From: Achromobacter deleyi
GTDB lineage: Bacteria > Pseudomonadota > Gammaproteobacteria > Burkholderiales > Burkholderiaceae_B
Length of the DNA: 64,000 nt
NCBI RefSeq assembly: GCF_016127315.1
Contig: NZ_CP065997.1
Location: 4,464,001-4,528,000, forward strand
Direction: 5' to 3'
The notes beneath the pieces are model-generated. The model was not told the origin of the DNA, did not search any database, and saw nothing but the letters and a program-made list of their open reading frames with translations. Position numbers and translations under genes: made by a program. Shown one piece after another: positions 53,287-62,128 of this stretch (position 1 is its first letter; every line of letters starts with the position of its first letter).

Positions 53287-54506
53287 ACGATGCCCTCCGC
53301 CCGCAGGCGCGCGATCTCGTCATCGGACAGCCCCAGTTCGGCGCGCAGGATCTCGGCCGTGTGCTCGCCCAGCAGCGGCGGCGGCAGGCCGCCCGCGATC
53401 GGCGTGCCGGAAAAATGGATCGGGTTGCGGATGACCGGCAGGGCGCCCAATTGCGGATGCTCGACGCTGCCCAGCATCTCGCGATGCCGCACCTGCGGGT
53501 CCTCGAACACCTGGTCCATGGTGTAGATGGGCCCGCAAGGCACGTTGGCCGCCGCCAGCGCCTGGTTCCAGTCCTGCACGCTGCGCGCGCGCATCGCCGG
53601 CTCGATCAGCCGCGACAGTTCCGGCTGCGCGGCGGCGCGCTTGGGGTTGGTATCGAAACGCGCATCGCGCCCCAGCTCGGGCAGCCCGATCACCTCGCAG
53701 AAACCGCGGAACTGCGAGTCGTTGCCCACCGCCACCATCAGGTGCCCGTCCTGGCATTCGAACGCCCGGAACGGCGCCGTGATCTGCGAGGCCGAGCCCA
53801 TGCGCGCCGGCCGCTGGCCGCTGGCCAGGTAGTTCATGCCGATGTGCGAGAGCGCCGCGATCTGCGCGTCCAGCAGCGCCAGGTCGATGTGCTGGCCCGC
53901 GCCCGACACCTGGTCGCGGTGCCGCAGCGCCGCCAGGATGGCGCACACGGCATAGAACCCCGCCGTCAGGTCCGACACCGAATAGCCCGCCTTGACCGGC
54001 CCCGCGCCCGGTTCGCCATCGGGCACGCCGGTCACGCTCATCAGCCCGCTCATGGACTGGAAGATCGGGTCATAGCCGGGCAGGTGGCTGTACGGGCCGC
54101 TCTGGCCGAAGCCGGTGATCGAGCAATACACCAGGCGCGGATTGACCGCCGCCAGCGCGGCATAGTCCAGCCCGTAGCGGCGCAGGTCGCCGGCCTTGAA
54201 GTTCTCGATGACGATGTCCGCCTGCTGCGCCAGCCGCCGCACCAGCGCCTGGCCCTCGGGCCGCGAGATGTCGATGGTCAGCGACTTCTTGCCGCGGTTC
54301 ATGGCCACGAACGACGAGGTCTGCGGGCTTGGCGCGCCATCGCGGCCGGGCAGCGGATAGCCCTGGTGGCGCACGTCGTCGCCGCGCCCGGGGCGCTCGA
54401 CCTTGATCACGTCGGCGCCGAAGTCGGCCAGCATCTGCGCCGCCCACGGTCCCGAAAACACCCGGCTCAGGTCCAGCACCTTCACGCCGTCCAACGCGCT
54501 CGTCAT
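53283..54506 (-). CDS. CaiB/BaiF (family III) CoA-transferase
   Basis: A 407-residue protein with VKVLDLSRVFSGPWAAQMLADFGADVIKVE, PGRGDDVRHQG, SSFVAMNRGKKSLTIDI, DIVIENFKAGDLRRYGLDYAAL and GLMSVTGVPDGEPGAGP, the full family III pattern. The catalytic Asp region (LDAQIAALSH) is present. It would move CoA from a donor such as succinyl-CoA to an acid substrate. An AAGGAG site precedes the ATG. A second CaiB gene lies upstream in the same run. Confidence 0.9.
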   Translation of the reverse strand: MTSALDGVKVLDLSRVFSGPWAAQMLADFGADVIKVERPGRGDDVRHQGYPLPGRDGAPSPQTSSFVAMNRGKKSLTIDISRPEGQALVRRLAQQADIVIENFKAGDLRRYGLDYAALAAVNPRLVYCSITGFGQSGPYSHLPGYDPIFQSMSGLMSVTGVPDGEPGAGPVKAGYSVSDLTAGFYAVCAILAALRHRDQVSGAGQHIDLALLDAQIAALSHIGMNYLASGQRPARMGSASQITAPFRAFECQDGHLMVAVGNDSQFRGFCEVIGLPELGRDARFDTNPKRAAAQPELSRLIEPAMRARSVQDWNQALAAANVPCGPIYTMDQVFEDPQVRHREMLGSVEHPQLGALPVIRNPIHFSGTPIAGGLPPPLLGEHTAEILRAELGLSDDEIARLRAEGIV

Positions 54507-54601
54507 GTCGTCTCCTTGGTTTTTTTTGCGAAGTGTAGGCAGCGCCGGGCCTTGCACCTACGGCGCCACCGCAATAGCTGTTATGCGTGGAGGCCGTGCC
54601 G

Positions 54602-55399
54602 CTAGCGGCCCTGGAACACCGGCGCGCGCTTTTCCAGGAAAGCGCGGCGCGCCTCCATGGCGTCCTCGGTCTTGGCGATGGCCGCCGTCATGTCCTGCTC
54701 GTAGCGATAGCCGTCGCGCAGGCTCATGTCCTCGATGGCGTTGAGCGTCTGCTTGGCCAGGATCGTCGCCAGCGGGCTCTTGGACGCCAGCTCGCGCGCC
54801 AGCTCCTGCGCGCGCGGCATCAGCGCGTCCGCCGGCAGCGCTTCCTCGACCACGCCGAGCCGGTACAGCTCGTTGCCGTCCACCCGCAGGCCGGTCAGCA
54901 TCATGCGCCGCAGCCGCGAATGGCCGAACAGCCGCATGCCATGGCGGCCGCCGCCCAGCAGCCCGACGTTGATCTCCGGCAGGCCCACCACCGCGTCGGA
55001 CGCGGCCAGCAGGATGTCGCACGAAGCCACGATCGCCAGCCCCGCGCCCAGCGCCGCGCCGTTGATCGCGCCCACCACCGGCTTGGCGCATTCGCGGATT
55101 GCATGGAAGCACTCGCGCGTGCGGCGCGAATGCTGCGGCAGGTCGCCCGGCCCCTTGATGGTGGCGGCGCGGTTCTTCAGGTCGGCGCCGGCGCAGAAGG
55201 TCTTGCCCTGGCCCGACAGCACCACCGCCCGCACCTCGGGCGTCTCGGAAATGCGGTCCAGCACCCACGACAGCTCGTTCATCATCTCGGTGCTGAGCGC
55301 GTTGACGGGGGGATTGGCCAGCAGGATGGTGGCGACGCCGGCGTCGATGCGCACGTCCAGCGCGCGGTAGGGCCCGGCCAGGTTTTCCGGCATGGTCAT
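54602..55399 (-). CDS. Enoyl-CoA hydratase/isomerase (crotonase) family
   Basis: A 265-residue crotonase-fold protein: VATILLANPPVNALSTEM, VLSGQGKTFCAGADLKNR (oxyanion hole 1), AKPVVGAINGAALGAGLAIVASCDI (oxyanion hole 2), VGLPEINVGLLGGGRHGMRLFG. The usual catalytic Glu of hydratases, in E-x-x-x-G near residue 140, fits PEINVGLLGG. It would hydrate or isomerise the enoyl-CoA made by the acyl-CoA dehydrogenase. AAGGAG precedes the ATG. Confidence 0.87.
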   Translation of the reverse strand: MTMPENLAGPYRALDVRIDAGVATILLANPPVNALSTEMMNELSWVLDRISETPEVRAVVLSGQGKTFCAGADLKNRAATIKGPGDLPQHSRRTRECFHAIRECAKPVVGAINGAALGAGLAIVASCDILLAASDAVVGLPEINVGLLGGGRHGMRLFGHSRLRRMMLTGLRVDGNELYRLGVVEEALPADALMPRAQELARELASKSPLATILAKQTLNAIEDMSLRDGYRYEQDMTAAIAKTEDAMEARRAFLEKRAPVFQGR

Positions 55400-55435
55400 G
55401 GTTTGTCTCCTTGGGGTCCGGTCAGGTAAGGCCGG

Positions 55436-56656
55436 TCAGATGATCTTGCGGTCGCGGTAGTCCTGGATCTGCGCCGCGCTCAGGCCCAGTTCGGCCAGCA
55501 CCTCGTCGGTGTGCTGGCCCAGCAGCGCCGGCGCGCGGTCTACTCGTAGCGCCGACTGCCCGAAGCGCAGCGGGTTCATCACCTGCGGCACCTCGCCGGC
55601 GGTGGGGTGCCGCAGGCGCCGCAGCATGCCGCGGTGCAGCACCTGCGGGTCCTCGAACACCTCGGGCACCGTGTTGATCGAGCCGGCCGGCACCCCGGCC
55701 CGCTTGAGCAGGTCCAGCCAGTGGGCGCGCGGCTCGCCGATGAAAATGGCGTCCAGCAGCGGATCGAGCGTGTCCAGGTTCTTCACGCGCTGGCTGTTGC
55801 TGACATAGCGCGGATCGCGCGCCAGGCGGGGCTGGCCCAGCGCCTCGCACAGGGTGGCGAACTGCGCGTCATTGCCCACCACGATGACGATGTCGCCATC
55901 GGCGCAGGCAAAGGTGCGCTGCGGCTGGATATTCGGGTGCGCCGTGCCGGTGCGGCGCGGCACCCGCCCGCCCAGCAGGAAATTCATGGCCTGGTTGGCC
56001 AGGAGGCCCACCTGCACGTCCAGCATGGCCACGTCGATGTGCTCGCCCTGGCCGGTCTGCGCGCGCCGCAGCAGGGCGGCCACGATGCCCAGCGCCGCGT
56101 ACACGCCGGTGGTCAGGTCGACGATCGGCACGCCCACTTTCTGCGGCCCGCCGCCCGGCCGGTCGTCGCGCTCGCCGGTCACGCTCATCAGCCCGCCCAT
56201 GGCCTGGATCAGGAAGTCGTAGGCCGGCTCGGCCGCGCGCGGCCCGGTCTGGCCGAACCCCGTCACCGAGCAATACACCAGGCGCGGGTTGATCGCCGAC
56301 AGCGACGCATAGTCCAGCCCCAGCCGCGCCAGCGTGCCGACCTTGTAGTTCTCCAGCACCACGTCCGCGTCGCGGCACAACTGCTTGACCAGCGCCTGGC
56401 CCTCGGCCGTCTGCAGGTCCAGCGTGATCGAGCGCTTGCCCCGGTTGGTGGCCACGAAGTAGGCGCCGTCCGCCGTGTCCTGGCCCTGCTCGTCCTTCAG
56501 GAAGGGCGGCCCCCAGGACCGGGTGTCGTCGCCCTGGCCGGGCCGCTCGACCTTGATGACATCGGCGCCCAGGTCGGCCAGGATCTGGCTGGCCCAGGGG
56601 CCGGCCAGCACGCGGCTCAGGTCGAGCACTTTCAGGTTTGATAACAGCGGCTGCAA
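55436..56656 (-). CDS. CaiB/BaiF (family III) CoA-transferase
   Basis: A 406-residue protein with LKVLDLSRVLAGPWASQILADLGADVIKVERPGQGDD, YFVATNRGKRSITLDLQ, DVVLENYKVGTLARLGLDYASL, and GLMSVTGERDDRPGGGP. It is similar to, but clearly distinct from, the second CaiB gene downstream. It starts at a TTG preceded by a strong AAGGAGAAGG site, the best initiation context available. It heads the minus-strand CoA run and is divergent from the FMN dehydrogenase. Confidence 0.9.
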   Translation of the reverse strand: MQPLLSNLKVLDLSRVLAGPWASQILADLGADVIKVERPGQGDDTRSWGPPFLKDEQGQDTADGAYFVATNRGKRSITLDLQTAEGQALVKQLCRDADVVLENYKVGTLARLGLDYASLSAINPRLVYCSVTGFGQTGPRAAEPAYDFLIQAMGGLMSVTGERDDRPGGGPQKVGVPIVDLTTGVYAALGIVAALLRRAQTGQGEHIDVAMLDVQVGLLANQAMNFLLGGRVPRRTGTAHPNIQPQRTFACADGDIVIVVGNDAQFATLCEALGQPRLARDPRYVSNSQRVKNLDTLDPLLDAIFIGEPRAHWLDLLKRAGVPAGSINTVPEVFEDPQVLHRGMLRRLRHPTAGEVPQVMNPLRFGQSALRVDRAPALLGQHTDEVLAELGLSAAQIQDYRDRKII

Positions 56657-56838
56657 CGCCTTCTCCTTGACTGCTGTGAAGTGCGGCCAGTCTAGGATTT
56701 CCGCGCCGCGGCAGGCTCCACCCGGATGGCAAAGCTGTTATGCGTGATGGGACGCCGTCCCCGGTACAATTCGGCCCAGCATGCCCGGGTCGCAAGGGGC
56801 ATTCCGGTAGTCCGTGCAGCGTAGACAAAGGTCCCCCG

Positions 56839-57984
56839 ATGCGCTTGAACCAGTGCCAGAATTTCCACGACTTCCGCCGCATGGCGCGCCAGCGGCTGCC
56901 CGGCCCGATCTTCAACTACATCGACGGCGCCGCCGACGATGAGACCACCTACCGCCGCAACACCGAGGCCTTCGAGGCTTGCGACCTGGTGCCCGACGTG
57001 CTGCGCGGCGTGGCGGATGTGGACATGTCCGTCACCGTCATGGGCCAGAAGCTGGCCTTGCCGGTCTACTGCTCGCCCACCGCGCTGCAACGCCTGTTCC
57101 ACCACGACGGCGAACGCGCCGTGGCCGCCGCCGCCGGCAAGTTCGGCACTATGTTCGGCGTGTCGTCGCTGGGCACCGTCAGCCTGGAAGAGGCGCGCCA
57201 GATCAGCGGCGGCCCGCAGGTCTACCAGTTCTACTTCCACAAGGATCGCGGCCTGAACCGCGACATGATGGCGCGCGCCAAGGCCGCCGGCGTGCAGGTC
57301 ATGATGCTGACGGTCGACAGCATCACCGGCGGCAACCGCGAGCGCGACAAGCGCACCGGCTTTGCCATCCCGTTCCGCCTGAACCTGGCCGGCATCGCCC
57401 AGTTCGCCATCAAGCCGGCCTGGGCCATCAACTACGCCACCCACGAACGCTTCCGCCTGCCGCAGCTCGACGGCCACGTCGACATGGGCGGCGGCGCCAT
57501 GTCCATCAGCCGCTATTTCACCGAGATGCTCGATCCCGCCATGACCTGGGACGACGTCGCCGCCATGGTGCGCGAGTGGGGCGGCCAGTTTTGCCTGAAG
57601 GGCATCATGTCGGTCGAGGACGCCAGGCGCGCCGTCGACATCGGCTGCACCGGCATCGTCCTGTCCAACCACGGCGGCCGCCAGCTCGACGGCTCGCGCA
57701 GCGCCTTCGACCAGCTGGCCGAGATCGTCGACGCCGTCGGCGACCGCATCGACGTGATGATGGACGGCGGCGTGCAGCGCGGCACGCACGTGCTCAAGGC
57801 GCTGGCGCTGGGCGCCAAGGCGGTGGGGCTGGGCCGCTACTACCTGTTCCCGCTGGCCGCCGCCGGGCGGCCCGGCGTGGAACGGGCGCTGGAACAGATG
57901 CGCGTGGAGATCGAGCGCGCGATGAAGCTGATGGGCTGCCGGACGGTGGCGGAGCTGCAGCGGCGGCATCTGCGGTTCCGCTAG
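56839..57984 (+). CDS. FMN-dependent alpha-hydroxyacid dehydrogenase (L-lactate dehydrogenase type)
   Basis: A 381-residue TIM-barrel flavoprotein. It has GPIFNYIDGAADDETTYRRNTEAF, SPTALQRLFHHDGERAVAAAA, YQFYFHKDRG, LTVDSITGGNRERDKRTGF, GIVLSNHGGRQLDGSRSAF (catalytic His and Arg), and IDVMMDGGVQRGTHVLKALALGAKAVGLGR (FMN-binding). It should oxidise an L-2-hydroxyacid, feeding electrons to a quinone or to oxygen. AAAGG precedes the ATG. It is divergent from the CoA-transferase gene and may belong to the same pathway. Confidence 0.9.
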   Translation: MRLNQCQNFHDFRRMARQRLPGPIFNYIDGAADDETTYRRNTEAFEACDLVPDVLRGVADVDMSVTVMGQKLALPVYCSPTALQRLFHHDGERAVAAAAGKFGTMFGVSSLGTVSLEEARQISGGPQVYQFYFHKDRGLNRDMMARAKAAGVQVMMLTVDSITGGNRERDKRTGFAIPFRLNLAGIAQFAIKPAWAINYATHERFRLPQLDGHVDMGGGAMSISRYFTEMLDPAMTWDDVAAMVREWGGQFCLKGIMSVEDARRAVDIGCTGIVLSNHGGRQLDGSRSAFDQLAEIVDAVGDRIDVMMDGGVQRGTHVLKALALGAKAVGLGRYYLFPLAAAGRPGVERALEQMRVEIERAMKLMGCRTVAELQRRHLRFR

Positions 57985-58148
57985 GTCGGCGGGGCCGCGC
58001 GTCTTTTGCCAAGGCGCGGGTCCGGGCGCCGTTGCCAAGGGGCGGCCCGGGCGCATTTGATACAGTCTCGGCATCGCCCGATCAAGGCAAACACCCGCCG
58101 GCCGCGCTGGCAGGGGTTCATTCAGATAGTCGACGCTTTGGAGTCTTC

Positions 58149-58817
58149 ATGCATATTCGTCCTCGTCTGACCGCTTCAATCGCCATCCTCGCGCTGTTTG
58201 CCGCGCCGGCCGCCATGGCCGCCAACCCCCAGGCCGAAGCCCCCGCGGGCGCCACCTCCTGCGCCTTCGGCGCCTGGGCCAACTACGAAAAGCCGTCGAT
58301 CACCGTGCGCGATGCGCCGTCGGCCAACGCCAAGGCGCTGGGCCAGATCCCCACCAAGCCCGCCGCCGGCGAACCGGAATACTCCTATAGCGTCACCTTC
58401 GACGTGAAGCAGGCCCAGGACGGCTGGCTCAGGATCGCCAACGCCAGCGACGCCTACAACGAGGAAGAATATCCGGAGCGCGCGCCGCGCAAGCTCTACA
58501 AGGGCGAAGGCTGGATCCGCGCCGACGACGCCCGGGTCGGCATCCAGTCCGCGCGCGGTTATGCCAAGCCCGACGCCGCCAGCCAGCGCCTGGTGGACCT
58601 GGGCAGCGACTGGCTGACCGAAATGGGCAAGATCCAGGGCATCCGCGCCTGCCATGAAAGCTGGGTGCTGCTGGATTACCTGGTGGACCGCAAGCGCTCG
58701 CCCAAGGACGAGATCGTCGAGCGCCCCAAGGGCGAGCAACTGGCCGGGCGCGCGTGGTTCCGCGGGCTTTGCGATGTGCAGGAGACGACCTGCGATATGA
58801 AGTCGGTGGATAGGTAA
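58149..58817 (+). CDS. Secreted SH3-like protein; parent of the duplicated 3' ends downstream
   Basis: A 222-residue protein with signal peptide (SIAILALFAAPAAMA). A bacterial SH3-like region follows (about 28-130: ITVRDAPSANAKALGQIP, GWLRIANAS, EGWIRADDARVG). A helical C-terminal part ends with ESWVLLDYLVDRKRSPKDEIVERP, GLCDVQETTCDMKSVDR; it has several Cys that may pair. I do not know a function. Its last 95-155 bases recur twice downstream in decayed form, which is typical of genes at recombination-prone spots and of immunity genes in effector islands. Confidence 0.72.
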   Translation: MHIRPRLTASIAILALFAAPAAMAANPQAEAPAGATSCAFGAWANYEKPSITVRDAPSANAKALGQIPTKPAAGEPEYSYSVTFDVKQAQDGWLRIANASDAYNEEEYPERAPRKLYKGEGWIRADDARVGIQSARGYAKPDAASQRLVDLGSDWLTEMGKIQGIRACHESWVLLDYLVDRKRSPKDEIVERPKGEQLAGRAWFRGLCDVQETTCDMKSVDR

Positions 58818-58883
58818 GGGCAGGGAGATAACGCCTTGGCGCGATGCAGGGCTTGAACGGGGCGACAAGTGGCGGACACCAGG

Positions 58884-59465
58884 ATGATTCAGCAGTGCTT
58901 ATTCATGACTGCCGTGGATGAGGATGAATTCGCCGGCGCGCTGCTGAAAGTGCGCCCGTCGATCAGGTTCATCAATATGCAGGAACAGCCGGACAACGAT
59001 CGGCCCAGATACAGGGATCGAATCGACGAGTGTGAAGGGTTTCATGTAACGATCGTGGATGCATCCATCATCTCCGAAGATGATTTTCACGATCGCTATG
59101 TGAAGCGTCATCCCTCGGGAAAGGGCTGGATCTACGCGTTGGTGGGATCAGGGCTGGTCAGTCTTCTCAGATCGAGAGCCGCGGGCTTTCTGCAGGATGC
59201 CCTTCTCAACGGCGAACTGCGGGCGTCCATTCCCGCGGGTGACGAAGACACCGGGGAATTCGTGGCGATCGTGCTGCGCGAGGCCAAGGTGCGCGGAGAG
59301 AAGGTGGTCTCCATCGACGCGGCGACAGGTCAGCGCGGAACAAGGGCCGATCGGAAATTCATCGCGTGGCCAGACGCGGCCCGGAAATTCGATGGCCTGG
59401 ATGGCGCCTACCTGGCCAATGGCGCACAGGCACTATTTGTTCCAAAGGGGGCTGGCGCCGCGTAA
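58884..59465 (+). CDS. Hypothetical protein in the accessory island
   Basis: A soluble protein of about 193 residues, acidic N terminus, without signal peptide. Features visible are DRIDECEGFHVTIVDASIISEDDFHDRYVKRHPSGKGWIY (mixed alpha/beta) and a region LVGSGLVSLLRSRAAGFLQDALLNGELRASIP. I recognise no family. A GTG at 58869 is an alternative start; the ATG at 58884 has a GGCGGA sequence seven bases upstream. Base composition is lower in G+C than that of the catabolic genes. It is flanked by the intact SH3-like gene and a decayed copy of that gene's end. Confidence 0.6.
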   Translation: MIQQCLFMTAVDEDEFAGALLKVRPSIRFINMQEQPDNDRPRYRDRIDECEGFHVTIVDASIISEDDFHDRYVKRHPSGKGWIYALVGSGLVSLLRSRAAGFLQDALLNGELRASIPAGDEDTGEFVAIVLREAKVRGEKVVSIDAATGQRGTRADRKFIAWPDAARKFDGLDGAYLANGAQALFVPKGAGAA

Positions 59466-59496
59466 TACTCCCTTGCGATGCTGATGCATGATTATG

Positions 59497-59590
59497 CGCC
59501 AAGGAAAAGCAACAGCCCGGGCACGCGTGGCCCGGCGGGTTCTGCGATGGGCAGGGGACGACTTGCGATATGCAGTCGGTCGATCGGTAA
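59497..59590 (+). pseudogene. Remnant 1 of the SH3-like gene 3' end
   Basis: These bases match the end of the gene at 58149-58817 (58724-58817): CCAAGG(GC/AA)AGCAAC, GGGC(G)CACGCGTGG, TTCTGCGATG, GGGGACGACTTGCGATATG, AGTCGGT(C)GAT and a stop in the same place. Several substitutions and small indels break the frame, so it is a decayed partial copy. Confidence 0.75.
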
Positions 59591-59922
59591 TGTTCCGCGG
59601 CTCGTTGTGCGGAGCCGGACTTCACCGCGTGGCAGCAGTGCGAGCCAGAATGGCGCTCTCATAGCATTGGGATCTCCAAAGTGGGGCAGTGCTTGTAGGC
59701 CGGTGCCTGGTTTGTAGAGGGCGACACAACGACGGACATGACTGCGCATGTTGTGTTTTCGGTACGTCCTAAGTATTCAGCTCCCACTTGACACTACTTA
59801 TTGAGTGAGATGGGATCTCGTTATCGTCTCGATGATACTGGTGCGCCTCGCCACCAAATGCTTGACGTCCCCTGTCTCCCCCTGGAGGAGAACGATGATT
59901 CCTGTTGGAAAGGGTGATAAGG
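59591..59922. other. Accessory-island spacer with a possible gene-start remnant
   Basis: A 332-base stretch without an intact gene. At about 59726-59748 the bases GGGCGACA...CGGACA...ATG resemble the sequence before the hypothetical gene at 58884. A 17-codon frame beginning MTAHVVFSV follows and ends early. It may be a truncated relative of that gene. A strong CTGGAGGAG ribosome-binding site near 59884 precedes a 12-codon frame (MIPVGKGDKGGG) that runs into the start of the next gene. Confidence 0.4.
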
Positions 59923-61026
59923 GTGGCGGTTAAATCTCTTGCGTTGATCATGGCCGCGGTATGTATCTCAACCGTAGAACCAATGCGCCTGGCGCGAGCG
60001 GTCGAGACTATCGCCGAGTACGAAACCTCTTTTCAACAGCAAAACGGGGGACGAGATCTGCGCTCTCTAAGTGTGCATCCCAACGGTCAGGATTGGCTGT
60101 TCCTGGAATGCCTCGATCACGAAGATAGTTGTTTTGTCATGCGCTACAACTTAGGGTCGGAAATGCTCTTTCGGTTTGTGTTGCCTGAAGGCTATTCGTA
60201 TTCTTATGCGCATTACTCGCCTCGTGGCACATATATCGTGATGAGTCGCAACCCTATATATGGTGAGACCTACGCAGATGCGCAACGAGGGGTGAGCGTG
60301 TCTCAAATTCTGATGATTCGCAGTGACGGTAAGGATCTTCGAATTGTGCCTGTTTCCACGGGTGTGAACTTGTCGCCGATAATGTCTCAGGACGAAAGGA
60401 AGGTCGCGTTCTGGAGAAGCGATCGAGTTCTTCCCGCCGGACAGGTTTCACTATTGGATCTGAATATTTGGGAATACGATCTTGCCTCTAAGTCCGAGAG
60501 GTTATTCACCGGTAAGAAGTTCGATTTTCTGAGTGGCCGAGAGCTGTTCTATCGCAATAGCGCCGAAATCTTTCTTGGTTCTTATGGTCCGAGTTCCAGG
60601 TTAAGCAATCCGAGTTATGGAAAAAAATTCAGTGGCAATGAGATTTTTACGCTAGAACGCGGACAGCTTGAAGATCCTGTGCCTGTTCAATATCCTGGGG
60701 TCATCAATGCCGGTTTTAGGACCGCCGATGAGCGGGGAAATGTGTTTCTGTGGGCTGGCACGATTCAAGATCCATCGCAGGGCCTGACGCGTGTTTCTCC
60801 CGATCAACGTCAAACCATTTGGAGAACACGTACGGGCATCTACCCTAAAGAACTAGCGGTGGATCCGGCAGGTCTTTATGTGGCGGCAATATTCTGGGAT
60901 ATTCCTATGCGTCGAGGTAAAAAGCGGACGGGATTTGCCAAATTCAGCCTTGAAACCAAGTCCTGGGAGAGCGTGCGTGTCCCTCCTGTGGAGCAAGCGA
61001 CATTGATCCACGTGTCTGCGCCGTAA
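59923..61026 (+). CDS. Secreted beta-propeller-like protein in the accessory island
   Basis: About 367 residues. Signal peptide-like N terminus (VKSLALIMAAVCISTVEPMRLARA). The rest consists of repeated beta blades of TolB/WD40-like appearance: LSVHPNGQDWLFLECLDHEDS, YSPRGTYIVMSRNP, LMIRSDGKDLRIVPVS, MSQDERKVAFWRSDR, IWEYDLASKSERLF, AVDPAGLYVAAIFWD. The start is uncertain (GTG at 59923 with AAAGGG upstream; GTG at 59914 and TTG at 59905 also possible). Codon use is AT-richer than the chromosome average here. It precedes the PLA2-like gene by about 80 bases and may be its partner or inhibitor. Confidence 0.62.
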   Translation: MAVKSLALIMAAVCISTVEPMRLARAVETIAEYETSFQQQNGGRDLRSLSVHPNGQDWLFLECLDHEDSCFVMRYNLGSEMLFRFVLPEGYSYSYAHYSPRGTYIVMSRNPIYGETYADAQRGVSVSQILMIRSDGKDLRIVPVSTGVNLSPIMSQDERKVAFWRSDRVLPAGQVSLLDLNIWEYDLASKSERLFTGKKFDFLSGRELFYRNSAEIFLGSYGPSSRLSNPSYGKKFSGNEIFTLERGQLEDPVPVQYPGVINAGFRTADERGNVFLWAGTIQDPSQGLTRVSPDQRQTIWRTRTGIYPKELAVDPAGLYVAAIFWDIPMRRGKKRTGFAKFSLETKSWESVRVPPVEQATLIHVSAP

Positions 61027-61107
61027 GGGTCCGGTTTTGAGAATTTAATATTGGAGTCGATTGATAATGTGTCACCACTTCTGTTCATGATTCGATGAGG
61101 TGGCTAA

Positions 61108-61971
61108 ATGGCTTCAGAACAGCCATCGGCTGACGTTGACGGATTTACCGTTTTTGATGTGTCAGCTTGGATGCCTGTTTATGGCCAGTGGTGCGGTCCC
61201 GGATGATCTGCTGGGCAGAGAAATCCCAGCATGACAATTCAGCAAATGCTGGACAGTCCTGTACTTATGCTTCCAGGAGGGCAAGCAAGTGTTATCGACA
61301 CAATATGCAAAGCACATGATATCGCTTACATGAAGGCCGCGGAACAACCGGACGAGGCATATTTGATCGCTGAGGCGGATAGCGCCCTGCTTGAAGCGTT
61401 GCGAGCGACAGATTTTAGATCGCCTCCTGAGCAGGAAAGCGGGTATGCGACGTTCATGGTGTTTGCTTTCTATCACAAGCTAATGATTATCGACTTGCCT
61501 CGTGAGGGTAATTTCGGTAATACCATCGTTGGGACTTCATTTTCAGGAAATGTGGAAGGTCTGGCCTATGTAATAAAGGGAGTTACCGGCACAAGGCCAG
61601 GTGGTAGCACTGGGACATTCACTCATTACAAAGACGGCTATCAGGACCTGTATTCTGGCGTTGATAGCGCTTATGACCCTAGTACTGGTGCAGTCCTCAA
61701 AGTATGGGTTGACGGAACGATTACTCTAATTGAGGGCCTTCGGCAGATTCAGTTGTCCAGCCCATCGGCGACTGGTATGCCACAACCATTGGCTGGAAGT
61801 TTCGTTAACCCTGTGCCCGGCGCGGGCAAGGATCCTAACGCAGCGCGTTTTTTCTGGAACGGGTTTTACGTTTTTGACTGCACGCGATGGTCGAAAAAGG
61901 CATCTGGAGAATTCGATGCCTGGGTTTGCGTCGCTAATGAATGCGTAGCTGTACCCAAGACGGCTCCATAA
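61108..61971 (+). pseudogene. Phospholipase-A2-like protein gene with an in-frame TGA in the calcium loop
   Basis: From ATG 61108, the frame reads through MPVYGQWCGPG, meets TGA at 61204-61206, and continues without a further stop to 61971 (288 codons counting the TGA and the terminator). After the TGA it reads SAGQRNPS then an internal ATG at 61231. YGQWCGPG is the PLA2-type Ca2+ loop; VIDTICKAHDIAY (catalytic H70/D71) with AEADSALLEALRA is the matching active-site helix and partner. The two halves of one fold are in one frame, so the TGA is most simply a TGG-to-TGA change (Trp). No signal peptide. It could be an inactivated effector, or be expressed from 61231 without its loop. Confidence 0.72.
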
Positions 61972-61985
61972 ATCCTGACCACTGG

Positions 61986-62128
61986 AGCTGGCTGCTGCCC
62001 GATTGCTTCACGCACCGCAAGCGCTCATCCAGGAACGAGATCGTCCAGCGCGCAAGGGCGGGCAACTGGCGGGACGCGCCTGGTTCGGCGGGCTTTGCGA
62101 TGTGCGGGAGGCGAGCTTCGATATTTAT
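61986..62128 (+). pseudogene. Remnant 2 of the SH3-like gene 3' end
   Basis: Matches about 58655-58797 within the intact gene. It reads SWLLPDCFTHRKRSSRNEIVQR against SWVLLDYLVDRKRSPKDEIVER. After a one-base loss it continues in the next frame as GQLAGRAWFGGLCDVREASFDIY against EQLAGRAWFRGLCDVQETTCDMK. No start or stop of its own. It lies just after the PLA2-like gene. Confidence 0.8.
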
